Origin: CAZWSC01 sp964636385
Lineage (GTDB): Bacteria; Eisenbacteria; RBG-16-71-46; CAIMUX01
Assembly (NCBI GenBank): GCA_964636385.1
Contig: CAZWSC010000038.1
Location: 1-49,566, forward strand
Reading direction: 5' to 3'
Length of the DNA stretch: 49,566 nt
The position numbers were made by a program, and so were the translations under genes. This document shows, one piece after another, positions 26,658 to 35,419 of the stretch. Positions within the stretch are counted from its first letter, which is position 1. The number at the start of each line of letters is the position of its first letter. The notes beneath the pieces are model-generated. The model did not search any database, was not told the origin of the DNA, and saw nothing but the letters and a program-made list of their open reading frames with translations.

Positions 26658-28436
26658 ATGAGCGGACCAGACAGCCCGGGCGGTGTACGCCCGGCCGCCG
26701 ATACCACAGAAGGCCAGGAGGTCGCCGAGCCCCGCAGGTCGCTCGACTTCATCCGCACGATCGTGGAGGAGGATCTGCGAAGCGGAAAGCACGGCGGGCG
26801 TGTGGCAACCCGCTTTCCGCCGGAGCCGAACGGGTATCTCCACATCGGTCACGCGAAGGCCATCTGCCTCGACTTCGGGATTGCCGCCGAGTACGGGGGC
26901 AGATGCAACCTCCGATTCGACGACACCAACCCTGCCAAGGAGGATACCGAGTTCGTTGAGGCCATTCAGGATGATGTCCGATGGCTGGGTTGGGACTGGG
27001 AGGACCGGCTCTACTTCGCCTCGGACTACTTCGGGAAGCTCTATGACTACGCCGAGCAGTTGATCATGGACGGCAAGGCGTACGTCGACTCCCTCCCGGC
27101 GGAGCAGATCCGGGAGTACAGGGGGACGCTTACCGAACCGGGGCGGCCCAGCCCATACCGCGACCGCCCGGTCGGGGAGAACCTGGATCTCTTCCGCAGG
27201 ATGAGGGCCGGGGAGTTCGAGGACGGGGCGCACGTCCTGCGGGCCAGGATCGACATGGCCTCGGGCAACATCAACATGCGTGATCCCGTGATCTACCGCA
27301 TCCGGCGCGCAACGCACCACAGGACCGGTGATGCCTGGTGCATCTACCCGATGTACGACTACACCCACTGCATATCCGACGCCCTGGAGGGGATCACGCA
27401 CTCATTGTGTACGGTGGAGTTCGAGGACAACAGGCCCCTCTACGACTGGTTCCTGGACCAGCTCCCCGTCCCCTGCCATCCCCGGCAGATCGAGTTCGCC
27501 CCGTTGGCGCTGACATACACGATGCTAAGCAAGCGGAGGCTGCGCCAGATGGTGCAGGAAGGGCGCGTATCGGGATGGGATGATCCACGGATGCCGACCC
27601 TGCGGGGACTCAGGCGGCGCGGTTATACACCGGAGGCAGTGCGCGACTTCTGCTCGCGGATAGGGATTTCGAAACGGGACAGCACGGTGGACCTGGCGCT
27701 TCTGGAGCACTGTCTCAGGGAAGACCTGAACCGGCGGGCTCCGCGGGTCATGGGCGTGCTGCGCCCCCTCAAGGTGGTCCTGACGAACTACCCTGATGGC
27801 CTCGTCGAGGAGATGGAGCTCGTCAACAACCCGGAGGATCCGTCCGCCGGGACACGCATGGTTCCGTTTTCACGGACCCTCTACATCGAACAGGACGATT
27901 TCCGCGAGGATCCGCCGCCGAAGTTCCACCGCCTGGCGCCGGGGCGCGAGGTCCGCCTGAGGAGCGCCTACCTGATTACCTGCACGGATGCCGTGAAGGA
28001 CCCGGATACCGGCGAGATCGTGGAACTGCACTGCACCTACGACCCCCGGACCAGGGGAGGCTCGGCCCCCGACGGCAGGCGCGTCAAGGGGACCCTCCAC
28101 TGGGTCTCGGCGCGGCAAGCCCGGGAGGCCGAGGTGCGACTGTACGACAGGCTCTTCACCAGGGAGGATCCGGGTGACGTCGGGGAAGGTGAGGACTGGA
28201 TGGCCGGAATCAACCCTGAGTCGCTTGAGATCCTGACCGGATGCAGGGTGGAGCCGTCGCTGGCCACGGCGTCTGCGGGCTTCCTCTGCCAGTTCGAACG
28301 GATGGGCTACTTCTGCGTCGACTCCGTGGATTCGGCTCCCGGCCGGCTCGTCTTCAACCGCGCGGTCTCGCTGAAGGACACGTGGGCGAAGATCGAGAAG
28401 GCGGGTAGAGGCGCAGGAGGGAGTACTCAGGGCTGA
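26658..28436 (+). CDS. glnS: Glutaminyl-tRNA synthetase
   Basis: A 592-residue class I synthetase that charges tRNA-Gln. Motifs are PPEPNGYLHIGHAKA (HIGH at 62-65), DDTNPAKEDTEFV and the KMSKS counterpart MLSKRR (289-294). The C-terminal half (about 365-580) holds the two beta-barrels that read the anticodon. The DDTNP, D-W-DDPR and GI-NPESLEI patterns separate it from GluRS. ATG at 26658 has AGGGAG 4 nt upstream. It extends past the usual ~550 residues mainly through a polar N-terminal ~25 residues. Presence of GlnRS implies direct charging rather than sole reliance on the amidotransferase route. Confidence 0.95.
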   Translation: MSGPDSPGGVRPAADTTEGQEVAEPRRSLDFIRTIVEEDLRSGKHGGRVATRFPPEPNGYLHIGHAKAICLDFGIAAEYGGRCNLRFDDTNPAKEDTEFVEAIQDDVRWLGWDWEDRLYFASDYFGKLYDYAEQLIMDGKAYVDSLPAEQIREYRGTLTEPGRPSPYRDRPVGENLDLFRRMRAGEFEDGAHVLRARIDMASGNINMRDPVIYRIRRATHHRTGDAWCIYPMYDYTHCISDALEGITHSLCTVEFEDNRPLYDWFLDQLPVPCHPRQIEFAPLALTYTMLSKRRLRQMVQEGRVSGWDDPRMPTLRGLRRRGYTPEAVRDFCSRIGISKRDSTVDLALLEHCLREDLNRRAPRVMGVLRPLKVVLTNYPDGLVEEMELVNNPEDPSAGTRMVPFSRTLYIEQDDFREDPPPKFHRLAPGREVRLRSAYLITCTDAVKDPDTGEIVELHCTYDPRTRGGSAPDGRRVKGTLHWVSARQAREAEVRLYDRLFTREDPGDVGEGEDWMAGINPESLEILTGCRVEPSLATASAGFLCQFERMGYFCVDSVDSAPGRLVFNRAVSLKDTWAKIEKAGRGAGGSTQG

Positions 28437-28440
28437 TACG

Positions 28441-28476
28441 CGCATACGATGCGTGCAGGGGCGATGTGACCCCGCA
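28441..28476. terminator. Hairpins between convergent glnS and carboxylase genes
   Basis: Two small hairpins lie just after the glnS stop. One is CGCAT/ATGCG at 28441-28453 with loop ACG. The other is TGC-A-GGGG (28454-28461) pairing with CCCC-GCA (28470-28476), with one bulged A and an 8-nt loop. No T-run follows, so a classical intrinsic terminator is not shown. Position between converging genes makes a bidirectional stop plausible. Confidence 0.3.
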
Positions 28477-28535
28477 CGTCCGCATGAACGATGCGCTGGC
28501 GCAGTTTCGTGCCTATCCCCGGCGCCGCGGCTGTG

Positions 28536-28581
28536 TCATACCGCCGGTTTCACCACGATCATACCGCCGGTTTCACCACGA
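28536..28581. repeat. Perfect 23-bp tandem duplication across the carboxylase stop codon
   Basis: Positions 28536-28558 and 28559-28581 are identical and directly adjacent. The second copy encodes the final FVVKPAV region and stop (28559-28561) of the carboxylase on the minus strand. The first copy lies just beyond the stop and would repeat the same end. Looks like a replication-slippage or microduplication event. Confidence 0.9.
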
Positions 28582-31500
28582 ACAGCAGGTCGTCCTTGTT
28601 CACGGCCTGACCGTGGCTGGGAACGACGCGGACAACCTCCCAGTGCATGGTGCTGTCATAGATCTCCGCCCCCTCCTGGTTGTAGCTCGACAGGTGCAGG
28701 GGTCGGAAGAGCTTCATTGCCTCCAGGAAGCAGAGTGTGTGCTGGGTGTCTATGACATCCCCGACGCGCACGAACTCCGGATCGCCGGGGTTGGGCGACA
28801 GGAAGAATACACCCGGAGACGGAGCCAGCACCTTGAGCTCCGTGCTTCCCTCGATGCGGAGCGCCTCCCGGTCCAGGGCCTTGCCCGTGGTACCGCTTGA
28901 GAGTCCGACTTCATCGACCAGGTCTTCCAGGTCGATCCTCTGGACGAAGCCCTTCAGGAAGTTCGTGTCGTACTCGCCCGTCCGGAATACGGGGTCCGAG
29001 AGGATGCGCCTTATGAGAGGGATGTTGGTGCAGACCCCGCGGATGACGACATGGTCGAGGTAACGGCGCAGGCGGTCTATCGCATCCGCCCTGTCACGGC
29101 CCTTTGCAATCAGCTGCATTATCATGCTGTCGTAATAGGGTGAGACGGTCTTGCCCTTGCCCACGGCGGAGAGAACCTCGATCCCCTCCTCCTTCGGCAT
29201 ATTGTACTCCGTGATCTCGCCGGGACTGGCCAGGAACGCCAGTTCGCCTCCCATATCCAGCCCCGCGCTCTCGGCGTTGACCCGGACCTCGATGGCGTAT
29301 CCGTCCTTGTGGACCTCGAGATCCGCGATCGACTCGCCCGACGCGATCCGCAACTGCTGCCTCACGATGTCGATCCCCGTAACCTGCTCGGTGACTGGGT
29401 GCTCGATCTGCAGCCGCGCGTTCATCTCCATGAAGTAGACCGCCTTCGCGTCGAGATCATAGATGAACTCCACGGTTCCGGCGCCCGTGTACCCGATGAC
29501 ATCCGCGATACGGGCCGCATACTCGTACATCAGATTCTCGAGCTTCTCGGGCAGAAGGGTGCATCCTGACTCCTCGACGATCTTCTGGTTGTTCCGCTGC
29601 ACCGTGCAGTCCCGGAGACCAAGGATCTTCGTATTGCCGTCACCGTCCCTCAGAACCTGCACCTCGACGTGTCTCAAGCTCCTGATTTGCTTCTCGAGAT
29701 ATATGTCGCTGTTCCCGAATGCCGATCTGGCCTCCGCCATGATCGTCATGAAGGCCGGCTGGAGATTCCTCGGCTCATTTACAATCTTGATCCCCTTGCC
29801 GCCCCCGCCATACACCGCCTTCAGCATCACTGGGTAACCGACCTCCTCGGCCGTGGCGGCTGCGAGGGACGGGTCGGTTATGATCCCGTGACTGCCGGGG
29901 ACCACCGGTATGCCGATTCTCTTCGCCGTGTTGATGGCGTTCGACTTGTTGCCCATCATGACCATCGCCTCGGCGGGCGGGCCTATGAAGTTGATGCCCC
30001 GTGCGCGGCACAAAGCGGCGAAGTCCGGGCTCTCGGAGAGGAATCCGATGCCCGGGTGGAGGGCTTCGCCCTTCTCCCTCTCGGCGATGCGCAGAATGCT
30101 GTGGGCATTCAGATAGCTCTCGTCCGGCGTGCTGCCGCCGATGCATATGAGCCTGTCGACCTCGCGCCGGAGCATGTCGGCCGCAACGGAATCCATGTCC
30201 GGGTCGGACTGGACCAGGATGACGCCGAACCCCGCCTCCTGCACCTTGCCGACTATCTTCACCGCCGTGCATCCGCGGGAGTGGACAACCACGTGCTCGA
30301 AGGGGCGCATCAGCTCCAGATCACTGACGGTCGACGGGCCGGCCTTCACAGCCAGATCCTCGGGTTCGAGGATGAAGTTCAGGACCCGCTCGATAACGTC
30401 ATCGACCGACTCCTTCGGAATCGGGATCTCCGGGTCGATCCCGCGCAACGTGTCGTCAAGCCCGGGCAGGAACGGGTGCTTCACCAGGCCCCGCATTGCG
30501 CCGGGAACCATGCTCAGATAGTTGCTCAGGGTGGAGGCGAGGGGGAGATGGGAAGGGACCACTATCTGGCCCGCAAAGGGCATGTTGGTGCATGAGAAGT
30601 AGTAGCTCTGTACAAGGGGATGTGTGACCAGGCTTGCCTGGGCCCCGCCCGTGCAGTCGCCGAACGCGAACACGAGGACCGGCAGATCGTTGTCCCTGAC
30701 GAACCTGGTGATCCTGTCGTTTACAACCGGCATGGGAAAGAGGGCGCCCGCCCCCTCCTTCGTCTGCATGCCTCCGGAGGAGATGAAGCAGATGACGGGA
30801 AGACGGCGGCGGCTGCATTCGACCAGGAGATCGCAGAGCTTCTCCGCGCTGGCCATGTCGAATGCGCCCGCCTGGAAGTCGAGGTTGGAGACAAGCAGGC
30901 CAACCCGCCGCCTTATGCTCCTGTGCTTCAGTCTCGCGATTCCGGAGATCGCGCCGCAGGGTTTCACCCCCTGGTTCAGCGCCTGCTGGATCGAGATGCG
31001 GAATCCGGGGAACCTGACCGGATCGGCCGTCATAAGGTTGGCGTCGAGTTCCTCGAACTCGGCCGCGAAGCGGTCCAGTATTCCACGGGTGGTGACGATC
31101 TTCTTCTTCTTGATGAGCTGGAACTCGTCGTCGATCAGGAGGTCCTGGTAGGCGATCGTCAGCCTGTTCCAGAAGTCCTTTATACCGATATTCCTCGGAT
31201 TGATCGTCCCGTCATACGCGTGTTGTCCCCCCACCGAGGCGTAGTACTGCGGCAGAAGGCGCTCGAATATGAAGGTGATTATCGCGAGAAGCGGCTCCGA
31301 GACGCGCGGGAACACGATCCGCTTCCACTGCTCCACCGACTTCAGGAACCGCCCCCGGTTGCGGTGCCGGACGAAGTGGTTCAGCCAGGAGATGAACTGG
31401 TACTGGAGTTCCTCCTGCTTCGTTTCCCCTTCCGCAACATCCGGCCTGGCCCTGAGCAGTTCCTCGGTGGCTTTCCTGAGAGACTCCTCCAGCAGCAACC

Positions 31501-33115
31501 GCAGCGACTGGCGTGAGATGGTGTTGGTATCGCGCGCCTCACGGGCGATGGACTTCAGATCCTGGACTATGTTGTTGTAGATCTGATCAAGCAGGAGGAA
31601 GTTCTCGCACTCCCTGATGAAGTCATCCCTCAGTTCGGATTGGCAGATTATGTCGAGCACCGTCTTGTCGCCCTTCTCGGGCGGGACGGGGCAGGCTCCG
31701 GAGCGGAGGTAATCGATCAGGGCCGGGAAGTTGCTCTGTGCGGCAGCCTTCCAGTGATTGTAAAGATGGAATCCGTAAGTCAGGAGCAGGTTCCTGTGTG
31801 CCTGCCGGTAGTTCGACTGGGGATCCCCGAACAGGAACCTGGTCAGCGGCCCGCGCTCGTCGTCCAGTTCCGAACTGCGGTCCCTGAACTGGTTCCAGGT
31901 GCGGGCGAGTGAGTCGTCGTACTTGATCTCAAGGGGGCGCTCCAGCCAGTTCTGGAAGGTCTGCTGGTGCTCTCGCTCCGTGCGCTCCGGCAGATCGCCC
32001 CTTGGAACCGATGCCGTGCTGAGGCGTCCGTAGCGCTCGATCGTCGTGGAGCGGATCCTTTGCCGCATACCGAGATAGCGCATGTACCTGTAGGCCGCAC
32101 CGAAAATGTTGATGTGCTCCGTCGGATTGTCGTAACGGCCCAGGGACGACTGCTCCTGGAACTTCCTCAGCGGCTCCGACGGGTCGATGAAGCGGTGGAC
32201 GCTTCTCAGATAGTGCTCGATGATTTCCGGGCTCTTGGCCACGAACTCGCGCACCCTCTGCTCGGTGGCTAGGATACCGCTGCTGATGGCATCGATGAGG
32301 TTTGGCAGCTTCTCCTTCTCCCCCGGGACGTAGTCGATCACGCCGTCGAGGTAGCCCTGCCTGTACAACTCGTAGCTGGAGACCCCCACGTACTTGGCGC
32401 ACTCCTGCCAGCTCAGTTCATACTTGCGGGCGATCGAGGCAAGGCCCTGGGGCTGGATCGTGTTGAAGACCCCGTCGCGAACGCTGAGAAGCACATTCGC
32501 GGTGGCGAGGGGAATCGCGCCGCCTGAGTATCCGTTGCCGAATATGATCGCGACAACCGGCACGTCAACCAGCGCGAACTCCGCAATCAGCGCGCTGATC
32601 GAGTGTGCCTGGTTGTTAAGGTTCGCCTCGGCCCCGGCATCCGCCCCCGGGGTGTCGATGAAGGTCACGATCGGCATGTCGTGGACTGCGAACTGGCGCA
32701 CCATGCGCGCCGCTTCCAGGTGATGCTCGGGCATCCATACGCCGTTGTTGCTGGTGCGGTCCTGGGCGATGACTCCCACCCGCCTGATGTTGCCGTGGCC
32801 GAGGTCCATGTCGAGTTCGATGGCGTAGAGCGGGCCGAACTCCTGTTCGCGGTATCTACGCCCGGGCATCCGGCGCAGAACGGCCTTGGCGCCCGGCCGC
32901 CTGGGATCCTCGGACGGGAACACCGTCTGGCTGACGTAGGTGTCCACGTCCAGACGGCGGAGGTCATCCAGACGCGCTTCTATCTCCTCATCCGACAGGA
33001 CACCGCGGATAAGGGGGGCGACTTCCTTGCCGCTGCGCGGAAATCGTGCATATTCCCGGGCCAGTTGTTCGGCCTCGAGGAAGAGGGGATCCGTGCCAAT
33101 GGTCCTCTTGGGCAT
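28559..33115 (-). CDS. Single-chain acyl-CoA (acetyl-CoA) carboxylase: CT-alpha-like, CT-beta-like, BC, BCCP
   Basis: A 1518-residue fusion carrying every acetyl-CoA carboxylase activity. Residues about 75-300 resemble the carboxyltransferase (CT) subunit AccA (FIDTPGADAGAEANLNNQA at 152-170, then FGNGYSGGAIPLA). About 320-690 is a helical region without a known match. About 700-900 is a second CT domain, AccD-like (CFISSGGMQTKEGAGALFPM), with no zinc finger seen. About 940-1395 is biotin carboxylase, with YGGGGKGIK (1102-1110) and EMNARLQIEHPVTEQVTG (1230-1247). About 1425-1518 is the biotin carrier with EAMKL, K1468. It would make malonyl-CoA for fatty acids in the cytosol. ATG 33115 is chosen for motif start and AGGAAAGAG upstream. 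No second carboxylase is seen nearby. Confidence 0.9.
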   Translation of the reverse strand: MPKRTIGTDPLFLEAEQLAREYARFPRSGKEVAPLIRGVLSDEEIEARLDDLRRLDVDTYVSQTVFPSEDPRRPGAKAVLRRMPGRRYREQEFGPLYAIELDMDLGHGNIRRVGVIAQDRTSNNGVWMPEHHLEAARMVRQFAVHDMPIVTFIDTPGADAGAEANLNNQAHSISALIAEFALVDVPVVAIIFGNGYSGGAIPLATANVLLSVRDGVFNTIQPQGLASIARKYELSWQECAKYVGVSSYELYRQGYLDGVIDYVPGEKEKLPNLIDAISSGILATEQRVREFVAKSPEIIEHYLRSVHRFIDPSEPLRKFQEQSSLGRYDNPTEHINIFGAAYRYMRYLGMRQRIRSTTIERYGRLSTASVPRGDLPERTEREHQQTFQNWLERPLEIKYDDSLARTWNQFRDRSSELDDERGPLTRFLFGDPQSNYRQAHRNLLLTYGFHLYNHWKAAAQSNFPALIDYLRSGACPVPPEKGDKTVLDIICQSELRDDFIRECENFLLLDQIYNNIVQDLKSIAREARDTNTISRQSLRLLLEESLRKATEELLRARPDVAEGETKQEELQYQFISWLNHFVRHRNRGRFLKSVEQWKRIVFPRVSEPLLAIITFIFERLLPQYYASVGGQHAYDGTINPRNIGIKDFWNRLTIAYQDLLIDDEFQLIKKKKIVTTRGILDRFAAEFEELDANLMTADPVRFPGFRISIQQALNQGVKPCGAISGIARLKHRSIRRRVGLLVSNLDFQAGAFDMASAEKLCDLLVECSRRRLPVICFISSGGMQTKEGAGALFPMPVVNDRITRFVRDNDLPVLVFAFGDCTGGAQASLVTHPLVQSYYFSCTNMPFAGQIVVPSHLPLASTLSNYLSMVPGAMRGLVKHPFLPGLDDTLRGIDPEIPIPKESVDDVIERVLNFILEPEDLAVKAGPSTVSDLELMRPFEHVVVHSRGCTAVKIVGKVQEAGFGVILVQSDPDMDSVAADMLRREVDRLICIGGSTPDESYLNAHSILRIAEREKGEALHPGIGFLSESPDFAALCRARGINFIGPPAEAMVMMGNKSNAINTAKRIGIPVVPGSHGIITDPSLAAATAEEVGYPVMLKAVYGGGGKGIKIVNEPRNLQPAFMTIMAEARSAFGNSDIYLEKQIRSLRHVEVQVLRDGDGNTKILGLRDCTVQRNNQKIVEESGCTLLPEKLENLMYEYAARIADVIGYTGAGTVEFIYDLDAKAVYFMEMNARLQIEHPVTEQVTGIDIVRQQLRIASGESIADLEVHKDGYAIEVRVNAESAGLDMGGELAFLASPGEITEYNMPKEEGIEVLSAVGKGKTVSPYYDSMIMQLIAKGRDRADAIDRLRRYLDHVVIRGVCTNIPLIRRILSDPVFRTGEYDTNFLKGFVQRIDLEDLVDEVGLSSGTTGKALDREALRIEGSTELKVLAPSPGVFFLSPNPGDPEFVRVGDVIDTQHTLCFLEAMKLFRPLHLSSYNQEGAEIYDSTMHWEVVRVVPSHGQAVNKDDLLFVVKPAV

Positions 33116-33653
33116 GTGGTCTCTTTCCTGATGTGGTTGCGCGGCTGAGCCGCTCTGTAACTGTGTCTGGTTTCGTATGCCCTGCATTATGGGGTTCCGG
33201 CGCCACCAGCGCAAACCCGCCGTGATGCCGGCAGGCCGGATGGCGACGGTTCTGCAGGATCCGGCGGATGGAAGAGCGGGATCCGGCCCGGCGATGGCCC
33301 GGGGCTCCGGTCGCGACGTCGTATCGTGCAGGCAAACGATTGCAACGCAAGCGAGTAAGTCCTCATGCCGGCCTTCCCGCGCCACTCTGCCCATCCGGCA
33401 GGGGGACAGGATCCGGCAGATCTCCGGCTGGAGATCAGTATCGCATCTCCAGGCGCATCTCCTGTCGTATGGACCGTTGCGTGTCCTGTCGCGGATTCCG
33501 GTCGATTGTCCCTGAGAAGGCGCGAGAAGCGAGGGCGCAAGAACGGCATCGGGAGTGTCGATACCGGGATCGTCCATCATGCCCGGATGCAGGGGGATCC
33601 GGGCCTCATGAAGACGGCATCCGGCCCTCGATGAGCGGGACGGATCAGGCACA
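33116..33653. other. 538-nt divergent intergenic region
   Basis: It lies between the carboxylase (-) and the phosphorelay genes (+). Overlapping open frames on both strands are Pro/Arg-rich with no motif and are probably chance products of high GC. Promoters for both flanking units should be here. A short stretch at about 33339-33360 (GGCAAAC then ACGCAAGC) loosely recalls a c-di-GMP riboswitch core but does not fold properly. Confidence 0.4.
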
Positions 33654-34094
33654 GTGACATCAGACGGAGGTGAAGTCCTGAAAAGCGATGGAGCACGAGG
33701 CCCGGCAGACTGCGGCAAGCCGGATGGCGCGCCTGACCGCGCGGAGAACCTGGCTGAAAAGCCTTCCATATGGGACAGGGCCGGGATGATGGCGCGCCTG
33801 ATGGGGGATGAGGACCTCGCTGCGAAGATCATCGAGGGCTTTCTGATCGACGTCCCCGGGCAGATCTCCCTCCTCGAAGGGTTCCTCGAGGCAGGTGACG
33901 CATCGGGCACGCGGCGGCAGGCCCACACGATCAAGGGCGCATCGGCCAACATCGGCGGGGAACGCCTGCGCGCCGTCGCATCCGAGATGGAGAAGGCCGC
34001 CCGGGACGGGGACATCTCTGCCGCCAGGGAGAGGATGGGTGATCTGGTGAGGAGTTTCGAGCAGCTGAAGAAGTCGGTGCGGGGCAGGCGGTGA
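33654..34094 (+). CDS. Stand-alone HPt phosphotransfer protein
   Basis: A 146-residue protein from a GTG at 33654. After a polar linker (about 1-37), residues about 38-140 form an HPt helical bundle with H91 in AHTIKGASANIGGERLRA. The same signature ends the 1147-aa hybrid kinase downstream (AHGIKGASANVGGERLRA), and the preceding IWDRAGMM block matches VWDRTGMM there, so the two are close paralogues. It has no catalytic domain and would shuttle phosphate between receivers. The Shine-Dalgarno is weak and the true start could be further in. The following gene overlaps by GTGA if its earliest start is used. Confidence 0.85.
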   Translation: MTSDGGEVLKSDGARGPADCGKPDGAPDRAENLAEKPSIWDRAGMMARLMGDEDLAAKIIEGFLIDVPGQISLLEGFLEAGDASGTRRQAHTIKGASANIGGERLRAVASEMEKAARDGDISAARERMGDLVRSFEQLKKSVRGRR

Positions 34095-34156
34095 GAGGAA
34101 CAGGTGATGGATTGCCGGGGACGCGCGGGAATCTGCACGCAGGGGGGATCGCGAGC

Positions 34157-35419
34157 ATGACAGGTCATGCGTTATCCATGAACCGCCCCGGAAGTATCCG
34201 GCACCGTCATGCGCTGCTGGCAGTTCTGATGCTCCTTCTGTTGCCCGCCGGGCAGTCCCGCGGCTCTGAGGGAGGGACGGCGCCGGATCCGATCCTGGTC
34301 GGCCTGGATGCGGATCTTTCGGCCGCATCGGCCAAGTCCGGGCAGTCCATCAGGCGCGGCGCTCTCATCGCCATCGATGAGATCAACTCCGCAGGCGGCG
34401 TCCTGGGGCGCCCCCTGGAACTCGTCGAACGGGATCACCGCGGCAATCCTGCGCGGGCAAAGGCGCACATGGCGGAACTCGCGGACACACCCGGCCTGGT
34501 GGCGGTGCTTGGCGGGTTGCACACTCCGGCGGCCCTGGAAGTGCTGCCGATTGTGCATGAGAAGGAGGTCATCTTCCTGATCCCCTGGGCCGCTGGAACG
34601 ACTGTCGTGGAGAACGGATACCTGCCCAACTACGTCTTCCGGGTCTCCGTGCGCGACGCCGATGCCGGGCCGTTCCTGGTGAAGGCTGCGAAGGCGGATG
34701 GACACAGGCGCCTGGGGCTTCTGCTCGAGAACACCGGCTGGGGCCGCTCAAACCACGCGGCCATGACAGAGGCGGCCGTCGCGGACGGCCTTCCACAACC
34801 CATTGTGCAGTGGTTCAACTGGGGTGTCAGGGATCTCGGCGGGCAGATCGGCGTCTTCCTCCGTGAAGAAATCGACGCGATACTTCTCGTGGCAAATGCT
34901 CCCGAGGGGCTGACGGTGCTGCGTGCCCTCCGCGCCCTGGATGAGCAGGAGAGGCTTCCCATCTTCTCGCACTGGGGGATTTCCGGCGGAGACTTCGGGG
35001 CGCTGGCCGGAGAGGATCTGCAGCATGTCGATCTGAGGTTCCTGCAGACCTTCTCCTTCATCAAACCTCCTGTCCCCGACCGGGCGGATGCCCTGTGGGA
35101 TGCGCACAGGCGGCTCTTCCCCGAGTTCGGCAGCCGCCTCGAGGCGCAGGCGGTGCCCGGCCTGGCGCACGCGTACGACCTGGTGCACATCCTGGCCGAA
35201 GCGATAGAGGCGGCCGGCGCAACGGATCGGCCGACCGTCCGCAGCGCGCTCGAATCCCTGGAGCGCCACGAAGGGGTGATGAAGGACTACCGGCCCCCGT
35301 TCGCGCCGGGCCGGCACGATGCCCTGAATGCCTCCTCATTCCACCTGGCAAGGTTTAACAGCGACGGGCAGGTCGTTCCCGTTGAGGGCACAGGCCACGG
35401 GAGACGACCTGCCGGATGA
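34157..35419 (+). CDS. Periplasmic branched-chain amino acid/amide-type binding protein
   Basis: A 420-residue type I periplasmic binding protein (LivJ/AmiC-like). After an N-terminal hydrophobic signal segment (about 22-35), the mature part starts ILVGLDADLSAASAKSGQSIRRGALIAIDEIN, the usual family opening. Later come VAVLGGLHTPAALEVLPI and IFLIPWAAGTT. ATG 34157 with AGGGGGG upstream is preferred; a GTG at 34091 overlaps the HPt stop. No permease or ATPase gene accompanies it. Instead its stop overlaps the start of a membrane-bound hybrid kinase (ATGA), so it likely delivers ligand to that sensor rather than to a transporter. Ligand unknown. Confidence 0.85.
   Translation: MTGHALSMNRPGSIRHRHALLAVLMLLLLPAGQSRGSEGGTAPDPILVGLDADLSAASAKSGQSIRRGALIAIDEINSAGGVLGRPLELVERDHRGNPARAKAHMAELADTPGLVAVLGGLHTPAALEVLPIVHEKEVIFLIPWAAGTTVVENGYLPNYVFRVSVRDADAGPFLVKAAKADGHRRLGLLLENTGWGRSNHAAMTEAAVADGLPQPIVQWFNWGVRDLGGQIGVFLREEIDAILLVANAPEGLTVLRALRALDEQERLPIFSHWGISGGDFGALAGEDLQHVDLRFLQTFSFIKPPVPDRADALWDAHRRLFPEFGSRLEAQAVPGLAHAYDLVHILAEAIEAAGATDRPTVRSALESLERHEGVMKDYRPPFAPGRHDALNASSFHLARFNSDGQVVPVEGTGHGRRPAG

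Noticed and set aside
33339..33370. c-di-GMP (GEMM-I) riboswitch-like words GGCAAAC and ACGCAAGC
   Set aside because: The sequence between them does not form the required P1b helix with a tetraloop, and the GC/GC closing pairs are not in place.
33187..33549. Open reading frames on both strands in the carboxylase-HPt gap
   Set aside because: Composition is Pro/Arg/Ser-rich with no motif, and both strands are open at once, as expected by chance at high GC.
33116..34168. N-terminal extension of the carboxylase frame by about 350 codons
   Set aside because: The extension overlaps the HPt gene antisense, has no domain, and the AccA-like sequence begins after 33115.
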